18,800 nt of DNA from UBA8437 sp003445035 (GTDB lineage: Bacteria; Planctomycetota; Planctomycetia; Planctomycetales; Planctomycetaceae): the NCBI GenBank assembly GCA_937901285.1, contig CALCHI010000303.1, positions 1 to 18,800 on the forward strand. Reading direction: 5' to 3'. A program made the position numbers and the translations under genes. Below the pieces are notes generated by a model. That model was not told the DNA's origin. It did no database searches and saw only the letters and a program-made list of their open reading frames with translations. This document shows, piece by piece, positions 1 through 6,559 of this stretch; within the stretch, counting starts at the first letter, position 1; each line of letters begins with the position of its first letter.

Positions 1-3000
1 TCGGCGACCCCCGATCAGCTGGACGAACAGTTGAAAGACCTGGCCCGTGTGCCGCGCGTCCTGATGCTGGACCTTTCGGGGACCCAAGTCCAGGACGAGC
101 AGGTCAAGCAACTTGCCGCACTCCATGAACTCCAGACGCTGGATCTTTCGGATACCGCCGTCACCGACGAAGGACTCAAGGTCCTGGCCAGCCTGACCAG
201 CCTCCGCAAGCTGACACTCTCCAACACCCGGGTCACCGACGGTGGTCTTTCCGAGCACATTCCCGAATTCCCTGCGCTGGAAACGCTGGAAATTTCTCGA
301 TTGAAGGAGCCCCAGCGAGAATCCGGGGTGGTCGAGGGGGGTGGAGTTCTCGAGAAGTTTTTCTCCGGAATCAAGCTGGGCATCGACCTGGCTGGTGGAG
401 CGAACCTGATCCTGGAGGTGGATCAAGGGAAACTGGACGAGCAAGAAAAGAAACTGACGGCCGACGTGATGTCGCAAATGGCCACCTCGATCAACAAACG
501 GGCCAATCCCGGTGGCAATAAGGAGCTGACCGTACGCCCATTGGGGACGAATCGGATTGAGGTGATCATTCCCAAGGCGGACCCGCAGGTTGTTGAACAG
601 ACGAAGCGGATGATGACCCGACTGGGGAGTCTCGAGTTGGCGATCCTGGCCAACAGCCAGGATATGAAATTTCAGGACCTGGTCAGGCGAGCCCAGGAGT
701 TGCCCGACGACAAGACACGGGTCATCACCGAAGTCGCCCAGCAGGACGGTTCCACACGCTCACGAGTGGATGGGGCATGGTTGCCCATTTCCGAGGACGG
801 TCGGGATGTTCAGAATTCTACGAACCGGTTGGTGTTCAAGAAGCGGCCCAACCTGCAGGGGCAACCTGTCGATCACGTGCTCGTGTCCTACGAGGACGAA
901 AACCTGCGGGTGACGGGTGAACATCTCAACAACGTCTATCAGACCAACGACGAAAACGGTCGATTGGCCGTAGGCTTCCGTTTGAATTACGGGGGCGCCA
1001 ACCGGTTTTCGGATCTGACCGGCCGCAACGAGCCCGACAGGGCCGCGGGATTTTATCGACACCTTGCGATCATTCTCGACGGCGAGGTGTTCTCGGCACC
1101 GACGCTCAACGAACGCATCAGTGACAGCGGACAGATCTCGGGTGATTTCACCCATGAGGAGATCAACGAACTGATCGGCGTGCTCAAGGCCGGGGCACTC
1201 GAAGTCCCTCTAAAGAAGGAGCCGGTCAGCGAACTGACGATTTCTCCCACCCTGGGCAGCGATGTGCAGAAGAAGGGCGTGGCGGCCATCGGGATCGCAT
1301 CGCTTGCGGTTGTCATCTTCATGATCGGTTATTACCGATTCTCGGGCATCGTGGCCGTGGTTTGCCTGGTGCTGAACCTGGTGCTGGTGATGGGGACGAT
1401 GATCTTCATCGAGGCCACTTTCACGTTGCCCGGACTGGCTGGCCTGGTGCTGACGATCGGCATGGCCGTTGACGCAAATGTGCTGATTTTTGAGCGGATC
1501 CGTGAGGAACAGCGGCGGGGTGGGACAGTCCGCATGGCCATCCAGAACGGCTTTGGGCGGGCTTTCACCACGATTGTCGATGCCAATGTCACGACGTTGC
1601 TGGTGGCCGTGGTGCTTTACATGATCGGTACCGACCAGGTCCGAGGTTTTGCCGTCACGCTGTTCATCGGGATCGTGATGAGCATGTTCACTGCGTTGTA
1701 TGTCGGCCGATTGATGTTCGATATCTGGGAACGCAGAAAGCGACGTGAGCAGTTGAGAATGAACAGCCTCCCCGGCATTGCCGGCCGGGAGTTCAACTTT
1801 GTGGGACGACGTCGGATTGCCGCCGTGGTGTCCCTGTTGGTGATTGCCGGTGGAATGTCGTCCCTGGTGGCACGCGGGGCACGCAACTTCGATATCGATT
1901 TCCGCGGTGGACGGGCGGTGAGCTTTGAGTTGCAGAAAACTGGGGACGGTGCCACGACCGAGGAAATCCGGAGCAAGCTGACGAGCGTGAAGGGGGCCAG
2001 GGAACTCAGTGACTCGATGTCATTGGAGGAACTCACCGGGGTCGAAGGCAAAGACCCGGCCAGGGCCGCTGATGGGCGGCGGAGATTCCGGCTGCGAACG
2101 ACGACGTCCAAGCTTGATGAACTCATTGAAAAGCACGGCACTCTCGACGAAGCCCGGAAGCAGGCCCCTGACAGGGTGAAAGAACTGGAAGCTACCATGG
2201 GGCTGACTCCGGCAGAGAGTGATGAGCTTTTTGCGGGAGCCGACAGTGTCAACCAGAGGATCCAGAACTGGATCGAGGACGCGTTCAAAGAGGATGACGA
2301 CTACGAGTTGACCACCATGTCGGTTACGTCCAAGCCGGAGAGCAGGATCGACGACTCGTCGGCTGCCGACTACCACACGGGTTATGAGGTCAGGGTGTCG
2401 CTTTTGAGCGGCGACGACAAGGTGCAGCGTGAAAACGCCCAGGCGTACGTCGCTGACGCCTTGGCTGCGGTCCGGGGTGGAGACCCCAGCCAGGCCGAAT
2501 TGGACTTCGAAATCCGAGCTGCTGACGACCCCGGCGATCCAGGGGCGGCCATGGCCGAGGCGTGGAACATCCGTTTCAAGAAGGGAGTTCTGCCTGACCA
2601 GGTCAAGGAGACCATCACGAAGATGGTCGAGAAGATCGACGGCAAGCCTCAATTCAACGAGGTCACTTCGTTTGCGTCGTCCGTTGCCAATGAGATGCGG
2701 CAGTCCGCGATACTCGCCATGCTGTTCAGCCTGGTCGCTATCGTCGGTTACATCTGGTTCCGCTTCCAGCGAATCGACTTCGGTCTGGCCGCCGTTGTGG
2801 CGTTGATCCACGACGTGCTTGTCGTACTGGGGGGCGTGGCCCTGGCCGGCCTGGCCGCCGAGAAGTTGGGACTCGACGGCGGTGTGCTGCAGTTGCAGGA
2901 CTTCAAGATCAACCTGCCGATGATTGCAGCCTTCTTGACCATCGTCGGATATTCGCTCAACGACACCATCGTTGTCTTTGACCGGATACGCGAGGTTCGC

Positions 3001-3312
3001 GGCAAGAACCCGTCACTGACGCCCGAGATGGTCAATCTGAGCCTGAACCAGACGTTGTCCCGTACCCTGCTGACTTCGGTGACCACACTGATCGTCGTCG
3101 TGATTCTTTACTTCGGAGGTGGTGACGGCATTCACGGATTCGCCTATTGCCTTGTGCTGGGCGTGGTGGTCGGGACTTATAGCTCAATATTCGTGGCCAG
3201 CCCGGCGCTGCTGTGGATGATGGATCCCGACAGTGCCTTCAACCGGCTGGTCGGCGGCATCTCGGGTACGTCCGGAACGGCGTCCCGTAAACGCACTGCA
3301 CCGCAGTCGTAG
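1..3312 (+). CDS. secDF: Protein translocase SecDF fusion with N-terminal leucine-rich repeats (5' partial)
   Basis: This is the SecD-SecF fusion that uses the proton gradient to help pull exported proteins through the SecYEG channel at the inner membrane. The frame is open to the left window edge, so the true start is missing; a TTG at 31 is not a convincing start. Bases 1 to about 300 encode three to four LRRs of about 24 residues (LDLSDTAVTDEGL type). SecD motif D1 (KLGIDLAGG) follows at about 373-399. The SecD membrane block starts near 1270 and includes GMAVDANVLIFERIREE at about 1459-1509, with the key Asp at 1471-1473. SecF begins near 1800 with its first membrane segment, then FDIDFRGG, an unusually long periplasmic loop (about 1930-2690), and the membrane block with YSLNDTIVVFDRIRE (Asp at 2962-2964) and SRTLLTS (Arg at 3061-3063). 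No membrane segment lies between the LRRs and D1, so SecD TM1 should lie upstream. It converges on the short-chain dehydrogenase gene 33 bases away. Confidence 0.96.
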   Translation, partial: SATPDQLDEQLKDLARVPRVLMLDLSGTQVQDEQVKQLAALHELQTLDLSDTAVTDEGLKVLASLTSLRKLTLSNTRVTDGGLSEHIPEFPALETLEISRLKEPQRESGVVEGGGVLEKFFSGIKLGIDLAGGANLILEVDQGKLDEQEKKLTADVMSQMATSINKRANPGGNKELTVRPLGTNRIEVIIPKADPQVVEQTKRMMTRLGSLELAILANSQDMKFQDLVRRAQELPDDKTRVITEVAQQDGSTRSRVDGAWLPISEDGRDVQNSTNRLVFKKRPNLQGQPVDHVLVSYEDENLRVTGEHLNNVYQTNDENGRLAVGFRLNYGGANRFSDLTGRNEPDRAAGFYRHLAIILDGEVFSAPTLNERISDSGQISGDFTHEEINELIGVLKAGALEVPLKKEPVSELTISPTLGSDVQKKGVAAIGIASLAVVIFMIGYYRFSGIVAVVCLVLNLVLVMGTMIFIEATFTLPGLAGLVLTIGMAVDANVLIFERIREEQRRGGTVRMAIQNGFGRAFTTIVDANVTTLLVAVVLYMIGTDQVRGFAVTLFIGIVMSMFTALYVGRLMFDIWERRKRREQLRMNSLPGIAGREFNFVGRRRIAAVVSLLVIAGGMSSLVARGARNFDIDFRGGRAVSFELQKTGDGATTEEIRSKLTSVKGARELSDSMSLEELTGVEGKDPARAADGRRRFRLRTTTSKLDELIEKHGTLDEARKQAPDRVKELEATMGLTPAESDELFAGADSVNQRIQNWIEDAFKEDDDYELTTMSVTSKPESRIDDSSAADYHTGYEVRVSLLSGDDKVQRENAQAYVADALAAVRGGDPSQAELDFEIRAADDPGDPGAAMAEAWNIRFKKGVLPDQVKETITKMVEKIDGKPQFNEVTSFASSVANEMRQSAILAMLFSLVAIVGYIWFRFQRIDFGLAAVVALIHDVLVVLGGVALAGLAAEKLGLDGGVLQLQDFKINLPMIAAFLTIVGYSLNDTIVVFDRIREVRGKNPSLTPEMVNLSLNQTLSRTLLTSVTTLIVVVILYFGGGDGIHGFAYCLVLGVVVGTYSSIFVASPALLWMMDPDSAFNRLVGGISGTSGTASRKRTAPQS

Positions 3313-3345
3313 GCGAAAGGTCCGGAGCCGAAGCGAGGCAGGCGG

Positions 3346-4155
3346 TCAGGCTGACCAGGCCTGGTGACCACCGTCGACACGGATCACCTGCCCGGTGACG
3401 AATTCACCTAACGGGCCTGCGAAGAATTCCGCCACCCTGGCCACTTCGTCGACCGTGGCAATCCGCTCGAGTGTCCCCTCGGTCACCATCCGTCCCTGGT
3501 CGACCTCTCGGGTGTTCATAAAACGGCCGGTGCGGGTGTCACCGGGAGCGAGACTGTTGACGGTGATGTTGTGAGGCCGCAGCTGCTGGGCCAGGCTCCT
3601 CGTGTAGGCCACCTGGCCGGCCTTGGCCGTGGCGTAGATCGCGCCCTGGGCGTTGCCCTTGAAGGCGGCAATCGAACTGATCGTGATGATCCGTCCGTGG
3701 TTCTGTTCGATCATCCGCCGGGCGACCTCGCGGCAGACCAGGATCGTGGTCAGCAGGTTGCGGTCGAGAACCGCTTCGACGTCCTCCTGCTTGATCATCA
3801 CCGCGTCATTGGGGTCGGGCTTGCCACCGGCCGCGGCGATGTCGCCGCCGGCGTTGTGGACGAGGATGTCGATCGGTCCCAGGCCCTCGGTCACCTCGTC
3901 GACGATCCGTACGACCGCCTCGCCGTCAGTCAGGTCGGCCAGCACTCTCAGGGTCTCGACGTCACCATGTTCGCCGATTTCACGAGCGGTGTCGGTGAGT
4001 GTTGTGCCCTCGCCGTATTCGCTGGGGCCTTGTTCTCGCATTCCATGAACGCCCACCTTGGCTCCGGCAGCTGCCAGGTGTTCGGCAAATGCTCGGCCCA
4101 ATCCTCGTCCCGCTCCTGTAACCAGGGCCACCTGGCCCTCGAGAAATCGTGTCAT
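3346..4155 (-). CDS. Short-chain dehydrogenase/reductase (FabG-like SDR)
   Basis: This 269-residue protein is a classical NAD(P)-dependent SDR, probably a cytoplasmic alcohol or 3-oxoacyl reductase; the substrate cannot be read from sequence. The Rossmann motif TGAGRGLG is at residues 13-20, HNAGG at 100-104, and the catalytic set is N133, S161, Y174 and K178 (YATAK). The end VTGQVIRVDGGH is typical of the FabG group. The start at 4155 places the first beta-strand (QVALVTG) eight residues in, as in the family; the frame stays open upstream to 4554, but that extension is low-complexity and overlaps the metallophosphoesterase gene. Only a weak ribosome site is seen. It lies 56 bases downstream of the metallophosphoesterase stop on the same strand, so cotranscription is possible. 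Confidence 0.93.
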   Translation of the reverse strand: MTRFLEGQVALVTGAGRGLGRAFAEHLAAAGAKVGVHGMREQGPSEYGEGTTLTDTAREIGEHGDVETLRVLADLTDGEAVVRIVDEVTEGLGPIDILVHNAGGDIAAAGGKPDPNDAVMIKQEDVEAVLDRNLLTTILVCREVARRMIEQNHGRIITISSIAAFKGNAQGAIYATAKAGQVAYTRSLAQQLRPHNITVNSLAPGDTRTGRFMNTREVDQGRMVTEGTLERIATVDEVARVAEFFAGPLGEFVTGQVIRVDGGHQAWSA

Positions 4156-4211
4156 CGTCGGTCTCGGTTCAATCGCGATCAGTGTCAGTGAGACGGCCGG
4201 GCACCCGGTCG

Positions 4212-5135
4212 TTATTTGCCGGCCGAGGGGTCGGTCAGGGTGCGGATGGTTTTCGGTTTGACTCCATCCATCAGGAGGTTGGCCAGCACGGGGCCGTTGC
4301 TGGTCATCGTGACCCAGACGAAGTGGTCGAACTTTCCGTCGGCAAGGCCTGTCAGAGTTGAGCCGCCACCGGTGGTGGCCAGCATGTAGTATTCCTGTCC
4401 CCGACGGATGTAACGGGCGTAGGCGTGCTTGTGTCCGGCGAAGACCGTGTACTTGCGTCCGGCCAGGGCATTCTCGATCTGCGTCCAGCCCTGCTTGGCC
4501 AGGTCGGCTTCGGGATAGGTCCAGGTGGGTTTGTGGGTGATCACAAATGTCCACCTCACTTTGCGGTTGGCCTTCAGGGTCTCGACGGCCCAGTCACGTT
4601 GTTCCTGGCTGAAGTGGAACGGTCCGTTCTTGGGCGGGTCCTCCGAATTGAGAACCAGGAACAGGCAGTCGTGGTAGAGGAAGTGGTAGTAACTGCGGCG
4701 GAATCGTCGGGTCCAGTCCTCGCTCATCGGCACATTGCTGATGTCGTGATTGCCGGCGCAGAAGAAGAACGGCATGTCGAGCCGGTCGACCATCGACTCG
4801 AATTCGGACCACTCCAGAGCCCATTGGCCGGGATCCTCGGTGTAACCTTCAATCAGATCGCCCACCGAGACCACGAACTCGGGTTGCAGCAGGTTGATCT
4901 GTTGGACGGCTTTCGAAAAGACGCCCGGTCGGCGTCCACCGGTGCGGTCGGTGACGATCACGAACTGGAAGTTCTCGCGGCGATCGTTGAATTCGAGATT
5001 GGTCCACGGGTTGCGAGCACCGGAGCGGATCTGGACATGCTTGGCCAGCTTGGTGGTTCGTGGAGCAGTGTTTGAGACGGTAGCCACGCCGATCAGGATG
5101 GCTACAACGGCAAGTGCCAGGCAGAGTCGTTTCAC
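4212..5135 (-). CDS. Exported calcineurin-like metallophosphoesterase with altered first metal motif
   Basis: The 307-residue product starts with a hydrophobic signal peptide (residues about 4-24, after MKR), so it should act outside the cytoplasm. The calcineurin-like metallophosphoesterase motifs follow in order: TDRTGG (62-67) in the place of the usual DxH box, GDLIEG (92-97), GNHD (128-131), ITHKP (His201) and GHKH (234-237). All metal ligands are present except the first-box His, which is Thr65. The reaction is presumably hydrolysis of a phosphomonoester or diester; the substrate is unknown. The start is GTG at 5135, supported by the ribosome site at 5140-5146. The gene follows dihydroorotase by 75 bases and precedes the SDR on the same strand. 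Confidence 0.92.
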   Translation of the reverse strand: MKRLCLALAVVAILIGVATVSNTAPRTTKLAKHVQIRSGARNPWTNLEFNDRRENFQFVIVTDRTGGRRPGVFSKAVQQINLLQPEFVVSVGDLIEGYTEDPGQWALEWSEFESMVDRLDMPFFFCAGNHDISNVPMSEDWTRRFRRSYYHFLYHDCLFLVLNSEDPPKNGPFHFSQEQRDWAVETLKANRKVRWTFVITHKPTWTYPEADLAKQGWTQIENALAGRKYTVFAGHKHAYARYIRRGQEYYMLATTGGGSTLTGLADGKFDHFVWVTMTSNGPVLANLLMDGVKPKTIRTLTDPSAGK

Positions 5136-5139
5136 GGGG

Positions 5140-5146
5140 TCACCTC
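5140..5146 (-). promoter_or_regulatory. Ribosome binding site of the metallophosphoesterase gene
   Basis: On the minus strand GAGGTGA lies four bases before the GTG codon at 5135. It supports the GTG start, which also places the signal peptide at the N-terminus. Confidence 0.6.
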
Positions 5147-5210
5147 GTTCGAACCGTCTATGGGCCAGTCAGACTAGACTGCCGGTGCCACAGCCGCAAT
5201 CGACGGACAC

Positions 5211-6437
5211 CTAGCGAAGTCGCTGGCCATCCACGAACACCGCTTCGACTGACCCGGGAAACGTCACTCCCTCAAACGGCGACCAGCCGCACTTGGTGGC
5301 CAGCAGGTCGCGTTGGATGGTCACCGGGCGGGCGAGATTCAGAACGGTCAGGGATGCGGAGTAGCCGGGAGCGATGCGGCCGAAACGGCGAGGGGCTGTG
5401 TAGGGTTCAACAAAGTCGCCGGGATTTTCTGAACAGACCGCGGCAATGCGTTCGGGGCTGAATCCCGCCTCGACGATCATCCAGCTCACGAACGCGGCGT
5501 AGGTGTCCAGGTGCGGCTGGCCCGAGACACCCGTGGCCTTCTCTTCGAGCGTATGCGGGGCATGGTCGGTGGCCAGGTAGTCGAGCGTCCCGTCACGGAG
5601 TCCTTCGAGCATGGCCAGCCGATCGTCGCCGGCTCGAAGCGGGGGATTCATCTGCATCATGCCCCGGTTCTGATCGGTGATCACGCTGGTGTCGTAATAG
5701 ATGTGGTGCGGCGTCACTTCGCAGGTGACTGGCAGCCCCCTGTCCCGTGCGGATCGGATCAGCGTCAGCCCTTCACCGACCGAATAGTGACAGAGTTTGC
5801 CGGTCAGGCTGTACTTCTCGATCATCTCCAGGGCAAACCGTGTCGCCGACACCTCACATTCGTTCGGTCGACGTTGCTCGTGAGTAGCGGCGCCGGCGTG
5901 CACTTCGAGCAGTTCGGGGTCCTCGCAGTGAAAACTCACCGAGCAGCCCCGGTAGTGTGCCAGGGTTTCGTCGAGTTCTGCGAGAGTGCTGAAGAACAGG
6001 TCACCGACGCTGGGGCCCATGTAGGCCTTGTAAGGGACCGGAGACGACAGCGGGCGTGTTCCCGGGCCGATGCCGGCATACAGCGTGACGTGGACGTCAG
6101 AGGCTCGGGAAGCCAGGTGGTCGCATTTGGTCGCGTAGGTCACATCGTCAACCGGGGCGTCGGGATTGTTGGGCATGTCGGCCACATGCACCACGCCGCC
6201 GTTGAGTGCGGCCTGCCCGGCGGTGATGAAAGTTTCCTTGTGAGTTTCCTTGCCGCTGGTGTCGTCACGGGCGTGGATGTGGATGTCACCCATCCCGGCA
6301 AACACCAGGCAGTCGTCATTGAAGACGATGTCGGCGGGGCCCAGCTGGGTTCCGACCTCGGCGATCGTGGCCCCCTCGAAACGCACCTGCCCCGATAAGA
6401 CTCCACTGGAGCTGGCCAACCGTCCGCTGATGATCAT
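5211..6437 (-). CDS. pyrC: Dihydroorotase (pyrimidine biosynthesis)
   Basis: This 408-residue cytoplasmic amidohydrolase should catalyse the reversible cyclisation of N-carbamoyl-L-aspartate to dihydroorotate, the third step of UMP synthesis. Visible active-site elements are GDIHIHARDD (D51, H53, H55, R57), PYKAYMG with K137 as the likely carboxylated lysine bridging the metals, FHCED (H170), CHYSVGEG (H217), TPHH (244-245), the substrate-binding Asn in MNPPLR (N264), and ATDHAPHTLEEK (D291, H292, H295). The end KCGWSPFEGVTFPG is typical of dihydroorotases rather than hydantoinases. An AAGGAA ribosome site lies eight bases before the ATG at 6437. No other pyr gene is in the window. A related ring-opening amidohydrolase is the main alternative, but the C-terminal signature argues against it. 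Confidence 0.9.
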   Translation of the reverse strand: MIISGRLASSSGVLSGQVRFEGATIAEVGTQLGPADIVFNDDCLVFAGMGDIHIHARDDTSGKETHKETFITAGQAALNGGVVHVADMPNNPDAPVDDVTYATKCDHLASRASDVHVTLYAGIGPGTRPLSSPVPYKAYMGPSVGDLFFSTLAELDETLAHYRGCSVSFHCEDPELLEVHAGAATHEQRRPNECEVSATRFALEMIEKYSLTGKLCHYSVGEGLTLIRSARDRGLPVTCEVTPHHIYYDTSVITDQNRGMMQMNPPLRAGDDRLAMLEGLRDGTLDYLATDHAPHTLEEKATGVSGQPHLDTYAAFVSWMIVEAGFSPERIAAVCSENPGDFVEPYTAPRRFGRIAPGYSASLTVLNLARPVTIQRDLLATKCGWSPFEGVTFPGSVEAVFVDGQRLR

Positions 6438-6472
6438 CCGTGTGGTTCCTTCGCGGCGTGTGAGAGTCCGGT

Positions 6473-6501
6473 TTGAACTCGGCGGGTCGTCACCATACGC
6501 T
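6473..6501 (+). promoter_or_regulatory. Candidate sigma70-type promoter of the alpha/beta-hydrolase gene
   Basis: TTGAAC (6473-6478) and TACGCT (6496-6501) are 17 bases apart, about 58 bases upstream of the ATG at 6560. The -10 box lies inside the inverted repeat CCATA-CGC-TATGG (6493-6505), which also contains most of the opposing pyrC -10 box. The match to consensus is modest. Confidence 0.28.
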
Positions 6502-6519
6502 ATGGACGCTCGGTCGCAA
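6492..6519 (-). promoter_or_regulatory. Candidate sigma70-type promoter of pyrC
   Basis: On the minus strand TTGCGA (6514-6519) and TATGGT (6492-6497) are separated by 16 bases. Each box matches the consensus at four of six positions. It lies about 55 bases upstream of the pyrC start and overlaps the candidate promoter of the divergent hydrolase gene. This comes from pattern matching only. Confidence 0.3.
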
Positions 6520-6547
6520 ATCAGGCGGACCGATGTGACGGCCCACT

Positions 6548-6552
6548 GAGGA
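6548..6552 (+). promoter_or_regulatory. Ribosome binding site of the alpha/beta-hydrolase gene
   Basis: GAGGA lies seven bases before the ATG at 6560 and fixes the start that gives a proper signal peptide. Confidence 0.6.
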
Positions 6553-6559
6553 TCTCACC

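Noticed and set aside
2020..2811. Open frame of 263 codons on the minus strand
   Set aside because: It is antisense to the SecF periplasmic loop and has no recognisable domain.
3344..3364. Small inverted repeats GGTCA-GGC-TGACC and CCAGGCCTGG at the secDF/SDR junction
   Set aside because: They overlap the SDR stop codon, have short stems and lack a T-tract, so a terminator call is not supported.
4197..4208. Palindrome CCGGGCACCCGG as terminator after the metallophosphoesterase gene
   Set aside because: The stem is only five pairs with a two-base loop as drawn and there is no T-tract on either strand.
4156..4554. N-terminal extension of the SDR frame
   Set aside because: It would overlap the metallophosphoesterase gene and encodes a His/Arg-rich shadow sequence; the SDR fold begins right after the ATG at 4155.
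5511..6398. Open frame of 295 codons on the plus strand
   Set aside because: It mirrors the dihydroorotase gene, whose metal ligands are all in the other strand; no ribosome site or motif is present.
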